Assembly: GCA_014338405.1 (NCBI GenBank)
Contig: JTDE01003012.1
Location: 2,027 to 66,026 of the forward strand
DNA: 64,000 nucleotides
Origin: Paragonimus skrjabini miyazakii
Taxonomy: Eukaryota > Platyhelminthes > Trematoda > Plagiorchiida > Troglotrematidae
Direction: 5' to 3'
Part shown: piece by piece, positions 23,294 to 33,100 of the stretch
How positions within the stretch are numbered: position 1 is the first letter of the stretch
How the letters are laid out: each line of letters opens with the position of its first letter
Position numbers and translations under genes: made by a program
Notes under the pieces: generated by a model
The model's database searches: none
Told to the model about the DNA's origin: nothing
What the model saw: the letters and a program-made list of their open reading frames with translations, nothing else

Positions 23294-23840
23294 AAGCTCC
23301 CCCTTAGAAGGCAACCAGTGTTGACTTTGAAAATGTTGCAATATTTCTGTTAGCCGGGACCGTCGACACGAGTGTGCATGGTCCAATTTACTCTTGCCAC
23401 ACAGCTCGCGTCTACAGCCAGTGAAAGAAGGAGGGAGAGCATTTGGAAGTGGTTTGGGAAGTTAATGACCATAGGCAAGCAGGGGAATTGGGCATCGGTC
23501 AGCTGTAGTCGACCTAGTAGGGTCGAAGCCATGTTCGCGTCCGTCGTAGATGGTCCTTGCAGAATTTCTAATTTTCTAGCGTCCTCTCGCGGTGCGCGGC
23601 TCGGGGGTCTCGGTTAACTCCCAGTACCTAGAATATACAGTATTTATTAATGGAAAACGATAATTTCCCCAGGTTTCTGCGACTACTGTGTCCAAAAGAA
23701 TGCGTTTTTTATACATTGTTTCAAGACAAAAGGAAATCTTGCTGGCAGCGTTCGCTGTTGGTTAAGTCATCCAAAATCAACTCGGTGAGAACATGCAACA
23801 ATAAAAACTAGACACGACGGACGTCCACATAGTCTAGAAA

Positions 23841-24327
23841 TCACACCGGCCTCCGCAACTCTCGACCACGTCTGTTCTGAATACTTGACTCCGTCGAGGC
23901 AGGCGTAGTCGTAACCGAAACCGGGTCTGTACCAACGTTAGGCAATGCACTAGCTATTGAGGATGTTGTTGGTCGCGAACCAATGTTCACATCATGTACT
24001 TCTAAAAACGCTGGCTTTACTCTATCGATAGATGTAACTTTACGTTTACCCTTGCGTTCCAACACGAAAGTCTTATCATAGCACGTGAGTGCGTGGAATG
24101 GACCTGTATAGGGCGGGTGTAAAGGTCGTCGGGGAGTAACCGCACGCACCAAAACGTGAGATCAAGTTGACGGACGTGGATCTACGCGCGTTGGCGTCGT
24201 CTGTTCCTTTGGCGGGGTTGGTAGGAGTCGTCTCATGTGCTGGGCCAACCGCTCGCCGTAATCCTCGAAGGTGATGGGTCCCGTTGCGCGTGGGGCAATA
24301 ACCTCTCCGGGTAAACGTAAGGAGCAC
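23841..24327 (-). pseudogene. Outer gypsy element: C-terminal part of pol
   Basis: Minus strand reading with PYTGPFHALTCYDKTFVLER and then TSIDRVKPAFLEV, the small barrel-like domain that ends integrase in this lineage, followed by a Ser/Thr/Pro-rich tail. A frameshift near 24150 separates it from the integrase. Confidence 0.7.
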
Positions 24328-24393
24328 TCATAGACTAACTGGGAGGTGTTGGTATGCAGGTCGGCCTTCAGCGTGTTTCGGATACCTAACGAC

Positions 24394-25035
24394 TTATGGC
24401 AGAACCTCGTGCCACGAAGTGTTGTTGCTAGCGGATAACGAACTTTTCAATTGCCGATGAAAACGTTCAACTAACCCGTTGGCTGCCGGATGGTAGGCTG
24501 TTGTGCTAATTCGACTACAACCTAGTGTGTTGAGAAGTGACATGAAGGCTAAATTAAAATGTGACCCGCGATCGGTAGTCACTACGGCGGGACAACCCAA
24601 CGTTCCAGGAATGTTCGTGCGACGGTTTCCGATAAGCAATTCGTAATGGGTATAGTTTCCGGCCAATGTATAAATCTATCTACACATGTCAAGATATATG
24701 TACACCCATTTGAGGGTGGCAAAGGTCCGACTAGGTCAACATGCACATGATAGAAACGCTCATCAGAGGGCTGCAAAACCCCCTACTGCGATACTTGTGT
24801 GACGATGAATTTTAGACCGTTGGCATTGTATACACGCTTTGGCCCATGTGCGGACGTCGCAAATGACATTGCGCCAGACGAAGCGCTCGGTGATCATTTT
24901 TACTGTTGAATGTATGCCTGGGTGAGAAATGTTGTGCAACGTGTCAAAAACTCGGCGGCGGAAATCTAGTGGTATAACCGGGCGAGGGATGCCTTGTGAA
25001 GTGTCACAAATATTCATCCCTTTGGATGAATTCAC
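24394..25035 (-). pseudogene. Outer gypsy element: integrase
   Basis: HNISHPGIHSTVK and CIQCQ give the HHCC zinc motif. The catalytic triad is visible: Asp in VHVDLVGPLP, Asp in VVTTDRGSHF, Glu in ANGLVERFHRQL. Two or more frame changes break the reading (near 24600-24670 and 24770). Confidence 0.85.
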
Positions 25036-25039
25036 GGGA

Positions 25040-25675
25040 ACGTTCTCTAGCTCAAAGGAACTGGACCGACGAAGTTGTTCTATCTCCGGAGCGTTGTCCT
25101 GTGCAGCTGCGATTTCGGCCAGATCGATTGAGCTGTCTGCCGTGCTCCTTGTAGCATTGGTGCGCGAGGGAGTATCGGCGACTGGGTTCGCAACACCTGA
25201 AATGTGACGGATGTCGGTCGTGAACTGAGCGGTATAATCCAGGTGTCGGGTGTCTCTGGGGGGAGTACTTGTCTGTTGTCGAATGCAGGGCGTACGTTAG
25301 CGGATTATGGTGCGTGAAGACGATGAAGTCCCTACCTTCAAAGATATGTCGAAAATGGCGGATGCCGAGATATACCGCTAACAGCCCCTTTCCGAAAGCA
25401 CTATATCACGACTCAGTTGGTTGCAAACGTCTAGAGAAAAAAACTAACGGGCACCAGTCGTCACCGAGTTACTGTTGCAGGGCTGGTCCTACAGCCACGT
25501 CTGATGCATCCACAGTTAGCGCTAAAGAGGCGGACGGGTGGTTGTGTGACAACGACGTTATATTGGCGTTGGCTGTTTTTAAATTAACGAAGGCCTTTTT
25601 GCGGCTGTTGTAAACAAAAATGAGTGAACCTTGCCATTGAACAGGTCGGTGAGCGGTCGCATTAAGTGTGCACAA
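25040..25675 (-). pseudogene. Outer gypsy element: RNase H
   Basis: LTVDASDVAVGPALQQ, then in another frame FFSRRLQPTES and FGKGLLAVYLGIRHFRHIFE, the usual RNase H order of gypsy elements. At least one frameshift and one stop. Confidence 0.75.
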
Positions 25676-26332
25676 TTAGGAATGAAACGACGATAGAAAT
25701 TTATCGGACCATCAAAGCGGCGAAGTTGCTTGAATGATGTGGGCTCCAGGTAGTCCACTGTTTCTAGCACTCTGTCGCAGAGAGGTTCGATCCCGCTAGT
25801 GGATATACTGTGACCCAGGAGGGTTACGCTAGGCATCCCAAACGAGCACTTAGCTAGGTGAATAGTCACTTCATGATTCGACAAACGGGCGAATAACAAA
25901 CGTAATTGCGCACAATGTTCCTCCTGTGAGGAGCTGGCGACCAAGATGTCATCCAAGTACGGATAGACATCGTCCAGTCCACGACATACTTCGTGAATAA
26001 AACGTTGGGAAATATGGGAAGCGTCGCTCAGACCAAACGGCATACGTAAACGTTCGAAAAGTCCGAACGGTGTTATGACCACTGTCTTCGGGAGCTACAG
26101 GGATCTGGTTGTACGCACGCACTAGGTCTATTTTTGTAAATATGTACGTTCCTGATAGGTTTGCTGTCAAGTCTTGAATATGCGGAATTGGGTGCCTATC
26201 AAGAGTGGTCGTGTTGCTCAATGCTCGATAGTCACCACATGGGCGCCAGTCGTTGTCAGTCTCTTTCGGCACCATGCGCAACGGCGAAGCCCAAGGACTA
26301 TTAAACGGACGGATAATGCCGAGTTGAAGCAT
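25579..26332 (-). pseudogene. Outer gypsy element: reverse transcriptase
   Basis: LGIIRPFNSPWASPLRMVPK and FTKIDLVRAYNQIPV (first catalytic Asp) at 25949-26332. After a frameshift near 26085, FGLFERLRMPFGLSDA and VYPYLDDILVASSS with the catalytic DD intact, then FLGHSIS-like and FYRRFIPNCAHLMRPLTDL. All RT motifs are kept; only the frame is broken. Confidence 0.88.
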
Positions 26333-26628
26333 ATGCTAAAATTCGGCTCGGGCAATTTTGAGCTTATCGGGAGTTAAGCGGCGTGGACGACTTCGAACTG
26401 GCGGTCTCCGTGTGACAGTGCGACGTCGGTCGTCATGGCCTGTAGTTCATCAGCGGGGCGGACCAGTTGAGGGAATTCGGATAACAGTTTCCCATAGGGC
26501 TCGCCAAATACGGAATTAGCTAGCATTGGACTGATCACAGCCGTATACGACGGCTTACCCCAAACATTGAGTATTGTCGAAGTGTCAACCAAGCGCGATC
26601 GACATATGTCGACCAGCAAGTCTAAACG

Positions 26629-26865
26629 TTAGAAGAAATCGATCCCAATAATAGGGGAAGGTATATCAGCCACCGAGAAAACCCGGCGAAAATCGCATCG
26701 AATACCAAAGTTTAGACTCAACAGTCGACGGCCGAAGGTTCTAATGGGTGTACCGTTTGCTGCTCGGAGTGCAGTGTCAGATTCTGATCGTGCATCCGTT
26801 ACCAAATGCGAGATGACACTAACATCAGCTCCTGTATCGATTAGGCAGTACCTCTTAGAGGCCAA
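26629..26865 (-). pseudogene. Outer gypsy element: aspartic protease
   Basis: CLIDTGADVSVISH carries the active-site DTG and SPIIGIDFF the C-terminal hydrophobic-Gly motif, with the spacing of a retropepsin. A stop precedes the RT. Confidence 0.8.
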
Positions 26866-26959
26866 ATCTCTTAGAAATAAGAGGCGATTGTTGTTTAACT
26901 GGCCTGTGATTGTCGTCGCTAAAACATGCCGGCCTGCCAGTTTAAACGTTTGCTACCAC

Positions 26960-27330
26960 GACGGCTACATGGTGATCGGCATCGTTTAGCGTTATCACCA
27001 TACGTCTCACGGTACCAACAAAGATCTGTAGTTTTTACTTCGGGCGGTGATCGACCACGCCTCGGAGGAATTTTTGATGGTGATCTAGTACGCTGAATGC
27101 TGGCACGAAGATCCGCCAGCTCACGTCTCAGCTGAGCTATCTCGGCGTTTGGTTCCGCAGAATTGCGTTCGTAACATTCAAGTGCTTGCGCAGCACTGCT
27201 ATTTCGGCGTCCTTTTCGGTTAACGAAATATCCGCAGGACTGTTGGAGGTAACCACTCGCCCCACTAATGGTGACGGCGTCGTGCCTCGAAAACGTTCAT
27301 GTACTGCGTCGGCAGAAACCGCCAGATCAA
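26960..27330 (-). pseudogene. Outer gypsy element: C-terminal gag with zinc knuckle
   Basis: Reads VDLAVSADAVHERFRG from 27330 downward, a coiled region (LTEKDAEIAVLRKHL), and then the knuckle CWYRETYGDNAKRCRSPC near 26965-27020. In CsRn1-type gag this motif is CHCC; the His position here appears to be Arg. The 5' half of gag lies at 31273-31750. Confidence 0.7.
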
Positions 27331-27485
27331 CTGTAGAACAAGTCAGGTTCAGAGCAAGATGTGTATTCACTATACCACACACAACTCATCTAGTCTGTTA
27401 TGGATACTATGTATATAGGTCAATGTCGAACAATCTGATTGACCAATGCAGATATGGCGTACACGATTGGCTGCACTCCACCACA
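27331..27485 (-). repeat. 3' LTR of the inner gypsy element
   Basis: Matches 31117-31272 with about four substitutions and a small indel. It runs TGTGG to CTACA on the minus strand. Confidence 0.88.
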
Positions 27486-27909
27486 TCCTTCCCTTTTTAA
27501 AGGATCTTCGGTTTCGTAGAACGAACTCGTTCTCTTCAGTAGAACTGGATTCAGCTGCTCCGGAACTTGCGTTCGTAGTTTCCTGCTCCCGTAGGTGCAC
27601 TGTGCTTCTCCTTAATGTTCCTTGATTTGTACGTACCACATAAGAACGCTTGCCGTCTCGTCCTTCCACAATCCCTGGGGCCCATCTGTCAGAGCCCATG
27701 CCGAACGGCCGAATCCAAACGGTATCTCCTTCGTCCAATCTTGGCAGCTCATGAGACCCTTTGTTATACACTTGTCTTTCTCGTTCCATTCGTTGTTTCA
27801 AGCGTTTACTTACGGTGTCCCACGTGATAGTTTGTAGGGCTAGACGGTCTTCAACAAGTGGCATTCGAGTTCTCGTTCTTCTTCCCATGAGCCGTTGAGC
27901 CGGACTCAA
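27370..27909 (-). pseudogene. Inner gypsy element: C-terminal pol
   Basis: Begins SPAQRLMGRRTRTRMPLVED, the conserved region after integrase. Then LDEGDTVWIRPFGMGSDRW and a GxV-type barrel (YVVRTNQGTLRRSTVHLRE). The frame runs on into the LTR. A stop and frameshift separate it from the integrase at 27940. Confidence 0.8.
27486..27501 (-). promoter_or_regulatory. Polypurine tract of the inner gypsy element
   Basis: On the minus strand AAAAAGGGAAGGA lies directly before the 3' LTR, the position used to prime plus-strand synthesis. Confidence 0.6.
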
Positions 27910-27939
27910 ATCTATATCTGCTGACGGGGTGTTTTTGTG

Positions 27940-28563
27940 TTATAGCATTGTCAGATAGGCGTTTTCTTTGGCTGCTAAGCATTTCTTCATTATTTTCTTT
28001 GCCTCCTTCACAGCAGATTCCGCTTTACCATTATACTGGCTGTGGTGTGGACTGGAGACTTCGTGTTTAAACCGCCATTTTCCGGCAAACTCTGCAAACT
28101 GTTGTGCTGAAAACTGTGGACCACCATCTGATCTCACACACCCTGGAATGCCATATCTTGCGAATTGGGCTTTCAATCTGCCGATTATCTCCTCGGCTGA
28201 TGTAGCAATTAACTTCTCAATTTCATAAAAGTCGCTAAAATAGTCCACCAAAAGTAGATATGACTTGTCTGCATGCGAGAATAGATCAACCGCCACATGT
28301 TGCCAAGGTCGCTTGGGGACTGAGCGGCATACCATAGGTTCTTTTGGCTGTCGAGTCCCGTACTGCTTGCAGACCATACAGGTTGAAGCAAAGTCCTTGT
28401 TATGACTAGTCATGCCTGGCCAGTATACGGTATCCTTAGCTCGTCTCGAACAACTACGCACACCGAGGTGCGAACGGTGTATTTCTTGCATAGTGAGTTT
28501 TCTGGCAGCTCGGGGAATAACCAAACGTTCTCCACGGAACACAAGACCGTTTTCTGTGGTCAA
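27940..28563 (-). pseudogene. Inner gypsy element: integrase
   Basis: Zinc region (HRSHLGVRSC, CMVCKQ), then the catalytic residues: Asp in VAVDLFSHAD, Asp in RSDGGPQFSAQQF, Glu in NGKAESAVKEAKK. The 207-codon frame is intact over the catalytic core. Confidence 0.88.
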
Positions 28564-29945
28564 CTCATCATGGACCTTGAAATAAGGCGAATGATGTCAC
28601 TCACTTGTCGTGCATTGTCGGGCCAGCCGTTTCTGATTTGCTCTTCGAGTTTCTCCATCTCTTCGTCATCGGCAAACGTCTGTCTTATTCGTGGTAACCG
28701 CAAGTCTGATTCCGTGAGCGTTAGGTGTACTTGTTCATATTCGATGCAGTTGTCTTCTTCCGTTGCCAGTGGGGCTCGCGATAGTGTATCCGCCAGTACC
28801 ATGTTCTTGCCAGGAGTGTATCCGATCTCGAAATTGTACTTCTGTAGGCGTATCAACATTGCTTGCAAACGGCGTGGCGCCTTGTTCAGAGGCTTTTTTA
28901 CGATAATTGTCAACGGTTTATGGTCGGTTTGGACGATAGTTTTTCTCCCAAATGTGTAATCGTTGGATTTTTCCATAGTAAATACCACTGTCAGCAGTNN
29001 NNNNNNNNNNNNNNNNNNNNNNNNNNNNNNNNNNNNNNNNNNNNNNNNNNNNNNNNNNNNNNNNNNNNNNNNNNNNNNNNNNNNNNNNNNNNNNNNNNNN
29101 NNNNNNNNNNNNNNNNNNNNNNNNNNNNNNNNNNNNNNNNNNNNNNNNNNNNNNNNNNNNNNNNNNNNNNNNNNNNNNNNNNNNNNNNNNNNNNNNNNNN
29201 NNNNNNNNNNNNNNNNNNNNNNNNNNNNNNNNNNNNNNNNNNNNNNNNNNATTTTTGCTGAATCAGGCTTGATTCCTTCTCTGGATAAAACGTGCCCATG
29301 GAAAGTAACCTCGTTGGTGCAATATTCAATTTTCTCTTCTTTGAGCTTGATGCTGACCCGTTGGCATCTGGCAAGAAAGAGTTCTATGTTTTTGTCGTGT
29401 TCGACTTTGGCACGACCGTGGATCAAAACATCGTAAGCTATGCACTTGACACCAGGTAGGTTCTCGATTGCTTGGTTTAGTCGTTTTTGGCATATTTCGC
29501 TGGAGACTTTCAATCCGAACGGTAGACGAAGCCAACGGAAACGACCCAAAGGTGTCCCGAATGTCGTTAACAAACTGGACTGTTCGTCCAGTTTTACATG
29601 TCAGAAAGCGGAGGATAAATCCACCTTGGTGAAAAAACATGCTGCGGTTAGCTGAGGAAGGATGTCTTCCAATAAGGGAAGTCGAAAATACTCCCTTCTT
29701 AATGCTGCATTTAATGGTTTCGGGTCGATGCAAATTCTCAATTCGCCGGATTTCTTGCTGGCTATAGCGACCTGACTAACCCAGTCGGTTGGCTCGTCTA
29801 CTTGCTGTATTACTCTTAGATCTGTCAACCGTGTGAGTTCCTTTTCAAATGTCTCTTTTACAGTTAGTGGCAAACGACGAATGGGTAGCACGACTGGTCT
29901 CGCATCCGAATCGATGCTCAATTCCCAGAGTACCATCAAAAACAC
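28560..29945 (-). pseudogene. Inner gypsy element: reverse transcriptase and RNase H
   Basis: From 29945: VLPIRRLPLTVKETFEKEL, IASKKSGELRICIDPKPLN, FFTKVDLSSAF (first catalytic Asp). After a frameshift near 29600, RWLRLPFGLKVSSEICQKRL and CIAYDVLIHGRAKVEHDKNI, where the catalytic box is AYD rather than ADD. Then the N gap, and RNase H end motifs QTDHKPLTIIVKK and GKNMVLADTLSRAPL. Frame break plus the altered active site mean it is dead. Confidence 0.85.
28999..29250. other. 252-base N gap inside the inner gypsy pol gene
   Basis: Run of N covering the RT-to-RNase H joint. The flanks are not duplicated, and the frame on both sides is the same on the minus strand. Confidence 0.99.
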
Positions 29946-30097
29946 TGGAATATTTTAGACACATGTTGGTCAATGGCGAGACTACGTTGTGTACACAGTT
30001 AAATGTTACCAATTCCAGCGCTTCGATTGCTTCAACTCTGAGAAGGGGTGGAAAATCTTCTTTGACCACAAACAAAATTTGTTCGATACGTTTGTCA

Positions 30098-30310
30098 TTA
30101 ATTGAGTTGCGTAGGATTGCCGTAAACTTCCCCGTGGGCCTCACCGTTGTTCCATTCCACATTCGGAGCAAAAGGTTCGTTTGGGACGCAGGACCGAGGG
30201 AGGAGGTTGACGCCTGCACCTGAGTCCACCTGGAAGTTTATTGTTATTCTATTCAACTCAATTTCGCAGATCGTATACCTTGGTGGGGTTCGTTCACTCC
30301 AACCGCACAC
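30098..30310 (-). pseudogene. Inner gypsy element: aspartic protease
   Basis: NFQVDSGAGVNLLPRSC shows the active-site DSG. The frame shifts near 30110-30120 before the linker that leads to the RT. Confidence 0.75.
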
Positions 30311-31110
30311 ACTGAGTACCTTCTAGGCTGGGTTGTCTTTGCCAAACTTGGATCACTCTTGCAACAAACAGAGAAATGATTCGCTTTACCGCACTTTGTG
30401 CAAATTTTTCGCCATGCTGGACATTGTTCTTTCTTGAAACCATGGGTTCTTCCGCAGAAAGTGCAGCCTGCCAGAGAGTTTCTTGGTTCATTCGCCATCA
30501 CGCGATTTACATCCTCTGTCGAGTGAATTTTGAGGGCTTCGGCCTTTTTGTCGGCTGCCTCTTCACTTCGACACATATCGGTGCATTGTTTGAGCGTCAA
30601 CTGCGGATCTTTCAACATTCTTTTTGTCAAATTGCCGTTTCTCATTCCGATAATTAACCGATCTTTGATCAGTTTGTCATGCATGCAGTTACAAAAACCG
30701 CAGGCTGCGGCCATGGATCTCAGAGCTTGAACAAATTGGTCTACAGATTCTCCTGGTTCTTGGACGCGGCAATTAAATTTATATCTCTCAAAAGTGTCGT
30801 TCATAAATCCCAAACAATAAGATTCTAATTTCTTCGTCACGTTTTCCCAGTCTTCTGGGTCTTCGTCTGCTTCATACGGAAATGCAGCGGACAGCCTGTT
30901 TTCCAATGGCATGTCGAAACATCGCCATTTGAAACTCCTCCTCGGCTGACGATAGTCGAGCTAGCGTGCGGAAATCTTGAAATTGTAACTTCCACATTCT
31001 CCGTCTTTCTGGAGGTCCTTCATCTTCATTCAGGTTCAGCTGGGGCGGTGGTCGAAGATTCAATCCCGCCATTGGGCTCACACCCATCCAGTCTGGGTTC
31101 TTCATCTCTG
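30253..31110 (-). pseudogene. Inner gypsy element: gag
   Basis: Starts about 31101 (MKNPDWMGVSPMAGLN). It reads to about 30880 and shifts frame near FRHAIGKQAVRC. It continues with FPYEADEDPEDWENVTKKLE and VQEPGESVDQFVQALRSMA, the capsid core of this lineage, and two zinc knuckles (CTFCGRTHGFKKEQC and CTKCGKANHFSVCC). One frameshift breaks it. Confidence 0.85.
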
Positions 31111-31116
31111 TCACCA
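31106..31116 (-). promoter_or_regulatory. Primer binding site of the inner gypsy element
   Basis: On the minus strand TGGTGACAGAG follows the 5' LTR without a gap. TGG pairs with the CCA end of a tRNA; which tRNA is not determined. Confidence 0.6.
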
Positions 31117-31272
31117 TGTAGAACAAGTCAGGTTCAGAGCAAGATATGTATTCACTATACCACACACAACATCTCATCTAGTCTGTTATGGATACTATAT
31201 ATATAGGTCAACGTCGAACAATCTGATTGGCCAATGCAGATATGGCGTACACGATTGGCTGCACTCCACCCA
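31117..31272 (-). repeat. 5' LTR of the inner gypsy element
   Basis: Matches 27331-27485. It begins TGGGTGGAGTG and ends CTACA on the minus strand. Confidence 0.88.
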
Positions 31273-31750
31273 TATAACGGACGTGCGGGTAGCACGGACA
31301 ATAGCCCTTGTGTATACTCAGGCAGTTGCTGCATTCACAACTCCTGTAAGAGAGACTCCAGCAACTGTTACTTTCCCACTGCCTGTCGCATGTTTCGAAG
31401 GAGAACCGATGGCTTATTGTCCCCCAACCGTAACCGTTGGACAAGTTGTTACAAACGCACTTTATCAGATGGCTGCGTTTCTTTCAGAATCGTTCGCTTA
31501 GCCGACTCGTAACGATCAGTTGCTGAGCCTAGCAAGATATCGCTAACTAGGTTTAACATATCTCGGTATCTCTGATATAAGCTGCAAGAACTTGTCCGCA
31601 TCGCTCATTATACGTCGGTTGTTAAACTCTGTTTCTAACACGGCGAACCACAGCTCTGAATCAAGATCCCCGAAAGCAGGAATAGCTAACGCGATCAGTG
31701 ATACGGAAGACAAACATTCAGGCTTAATGTCTATGGCAGTTGAGTGGATG
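31273..31750 (-). pseudogene. Outer gypsy element: N-terminal gag, broken
   Basis: Minus strand reading: ALAIPAFGDLDSELWFAVLE, typical of CsRn1-like gag (the proline, then ELWF, core). After a frameshift comes SDILLGSATDRYESAKRTIL, then with three stops LGDNKPSVLLRNMRQAVG and QQLPEYTQGLLSVLPARPLY. It stops at 31273, where the inner element begins, and continues in the same sense at 27330. Confidence 0.75.
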
Positions 31751-31875
31751 CGAACGATATAAAATTTAAATAAATGTATACTTGTAAGTTAAACTCACTC
31801 GAAACGTAATATGAGGGGGGAAAAAACGAAATCAAATGTACACTATAATATACGACTTACGCGGGCTCATCAGTT

Positions 31876-32173
31876 TGTAGGATCGAGCGAACCGAAGACA
31901 ACCGGTCGCGAAAAATACAGCGAGTAGACAAATAGTATATTGTTGTACTGCGAGGTCAACGCGAGAGCAAACAGATACAAATACGAAACGATAACAGAGC
32001 GAAGCGACAAGCGTGCACGCGGTGGGGTCGTACGTTCGAGTGCGCGGGGTAGTTGTCGGTATCTCTACTCGTTCAAACAAATGTTTGAGTACATACAAAG
32101 GTTGGAACCAAAAAGAGTACAAATGGCACTCGTAACTCTAACATAGTTGACAATAACGAATAGGTTCGCTACA
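31876..32173 (-). repeat. 5' LTR of the outer gypsy element
   Basis: 298 bp copy of 22996-23293 with about 1.3% difference, retaining TG...CA ends. Confidence 0.9.
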
Positions 32174-32177
32174 ACCG
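32174..32177. repeat. Target site duplication (right), ACCG
   Basis: Second copy of the ACCG at 22992-22995, directly outside the 5' LTR. Confidence 0.75.
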
Positions 32178-33100
32178 CGGCCCCACGGATAATTCCAATG
32201 GATACTGATCCGAGATGTTATCGCCTCATCCGCACGTTCGTAAGCGACCACCACATACGATCTTGCCTCCGGTCTGACCCTTGATCGACCCAAGCACTAG
32301 GGAAGTTTTTCGGACTCCGAGGTGTATGAAAAAGATCGCTCCAGGTTTGGGAAAATAGTTACCCAACTGTTTGAAGCGTATGAAAGCTGATAATTTCGCC
32401 GGATATTTCAACCTCTTTTTGTTAAGTGAAGGTTGTCTAATCCATTTTTGCCGCTCCCGCATCACGTTTGTTCCAAAAGTGAGTAACCCTTCCTCTCCCA
32501 GCGAACTCAGACCTATTACCTTTGGTAGGTTGCTTTCACAATATATTGGCTGATCTTTGGAATCCGCGCTTTCAGCTGTTCGGTCTTCAGTTCGTATTCT
32601 CACATCCTGATGTGGCATGAATGGACAAGCTTCATCATACGCTAGACGACCGTGGTCTTCGGGAAGTTTCTCAATGTCCATTCTCCAATTGCCGTTTGTT
32701 GAATCCAGACCGCATTTTTTCCACGATCTGTATTCGTGGCATCCAGCTCTGGTGCGATGTTTTTCGGACTAAGGACCGGAACGCTCGAAATGGTGGAAGT
32801 GACCACCCAGTTCTGTGTCGTGGTAGCTGCGGTCGACCAGAAAGCCTCGCTCACATTCTCCAATCCTACTGGATAATCCACGATGTACGTGGCACAACCC
32901 CATAGCCAAGGACCTGGCGAAGTTTCTGCACAATCTGGACTACGCAGTCTTCGAGGAGCTACGAGTGTCAACAGCTAACGAGTTCATCAAACCTGACGTT
33001 CTCGCGGCTCCTTGTAGTGCTGCTGTGGTGCTGGATATCAGCATAGTGGACGACTACTGAAATCAATCTGCCTGGATGGACAAGGTTGTGAAATTCGTGA
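32174..33100 (+). mobile_element. R2-type LINE, 3' part (RT start and restriction-like endonuclease)
   Basis: Continues the element broken at 22995. From about 32330: IAPGLGK, FAGYFNLFLLSEGC, SRITFVPKVSNPSSPSELRP (32371-32553), the first RT motifs of R2-type elements. The palm with its YADD-like box is missing, so about 1.5 kb appears deleted near 32555-32620. Then comes the C-terminal part: IRGIQLWCDVFRTKDRNAR, the CCHC-like LCRGSCGRPESLAHILQSY (last Cys changed to Tyr), and the restriction-like endonuclease with KPD at 32989-32997 and, twelve residues on, Asp at 33033-33035 (PDX12D). Stops occur near 32560, 32865 and 33058. Confidence 0.75.

Larger units (their letters stand above)
27331..31272 (-). 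mobile_element. Second Ty3/gypsy retrotransposon (inner), LTR to LTR, inserted in gag of the outer one
   Basis: 3942 bp. LTRs 31117-31272 (5') and 27331-27485 (3') are about 95% alike. On the minus strand TGG starts directly after the 5' LTR (TGGTGACAGAGATG, likely primer binding site) and a purine tract (AAAAAGGGAAGGA) precedes the 3' LTR. Gene order: gag with two zinc knuckles, protease, RT, RNase H, integrase. The lineage differs from the outer element: it has CCHC knuckles, VDSGAG protease and an integrase like that of K02A2.6/Mag-type elements. The RT active site is changed and several frames are broken. No clean target duplication was found. 252 bases are N. Confidence 0.88.
22996..32173 (-). 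mobile_element. CsRn1-like Ty3/gypsy retrotransposon (outer), LTR to LTR, with nested insertion
   Basis: Flanked by LTRs 31876-32173 (5') and 22996-23293 (3'), starting TGTAG and ending CTACA on the minus strand, with a 4-bp ACCG duplication. Without the nested 27331-31272 insert it is about 5.24 kb. Order on the minus strand: gag, aspartic protease, reverse transcriptase, RNase H, integrase, a pol C-terminal region, a purine-rich tract next to the 3' LTR. The gag zinc motif of CWYRETYG...C...C type and the integrase sequence VDLVGPLPPSNG point to the CsRn1/Kabuki lineage described first in Clonorchis. Coding parts have several stops and frameshifts. It sits in an R2-type LINE. Confidence 0.88.

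Noticed and set aside
27325..31278. Target duplication for the inner gypsy element
   Set aside because: Flanks read GTTA and GTTG on the minus strand with two extra bases on one side; too weak to call a duplication.
31283..31501. Plus-strand open frame of 72 codons with protein-like look
   Set aside because: The minus strand of the same stretch carries gypsy gag similarity in the right place and order, so the plus frame is a shadow.
31861..31880. CTGATGAGCCCGC on the minus strand, a hammerhead-like start
   Set aside because: No GAAA box or stems follow; it lies in the leader just after the gypsy 5' LTR.
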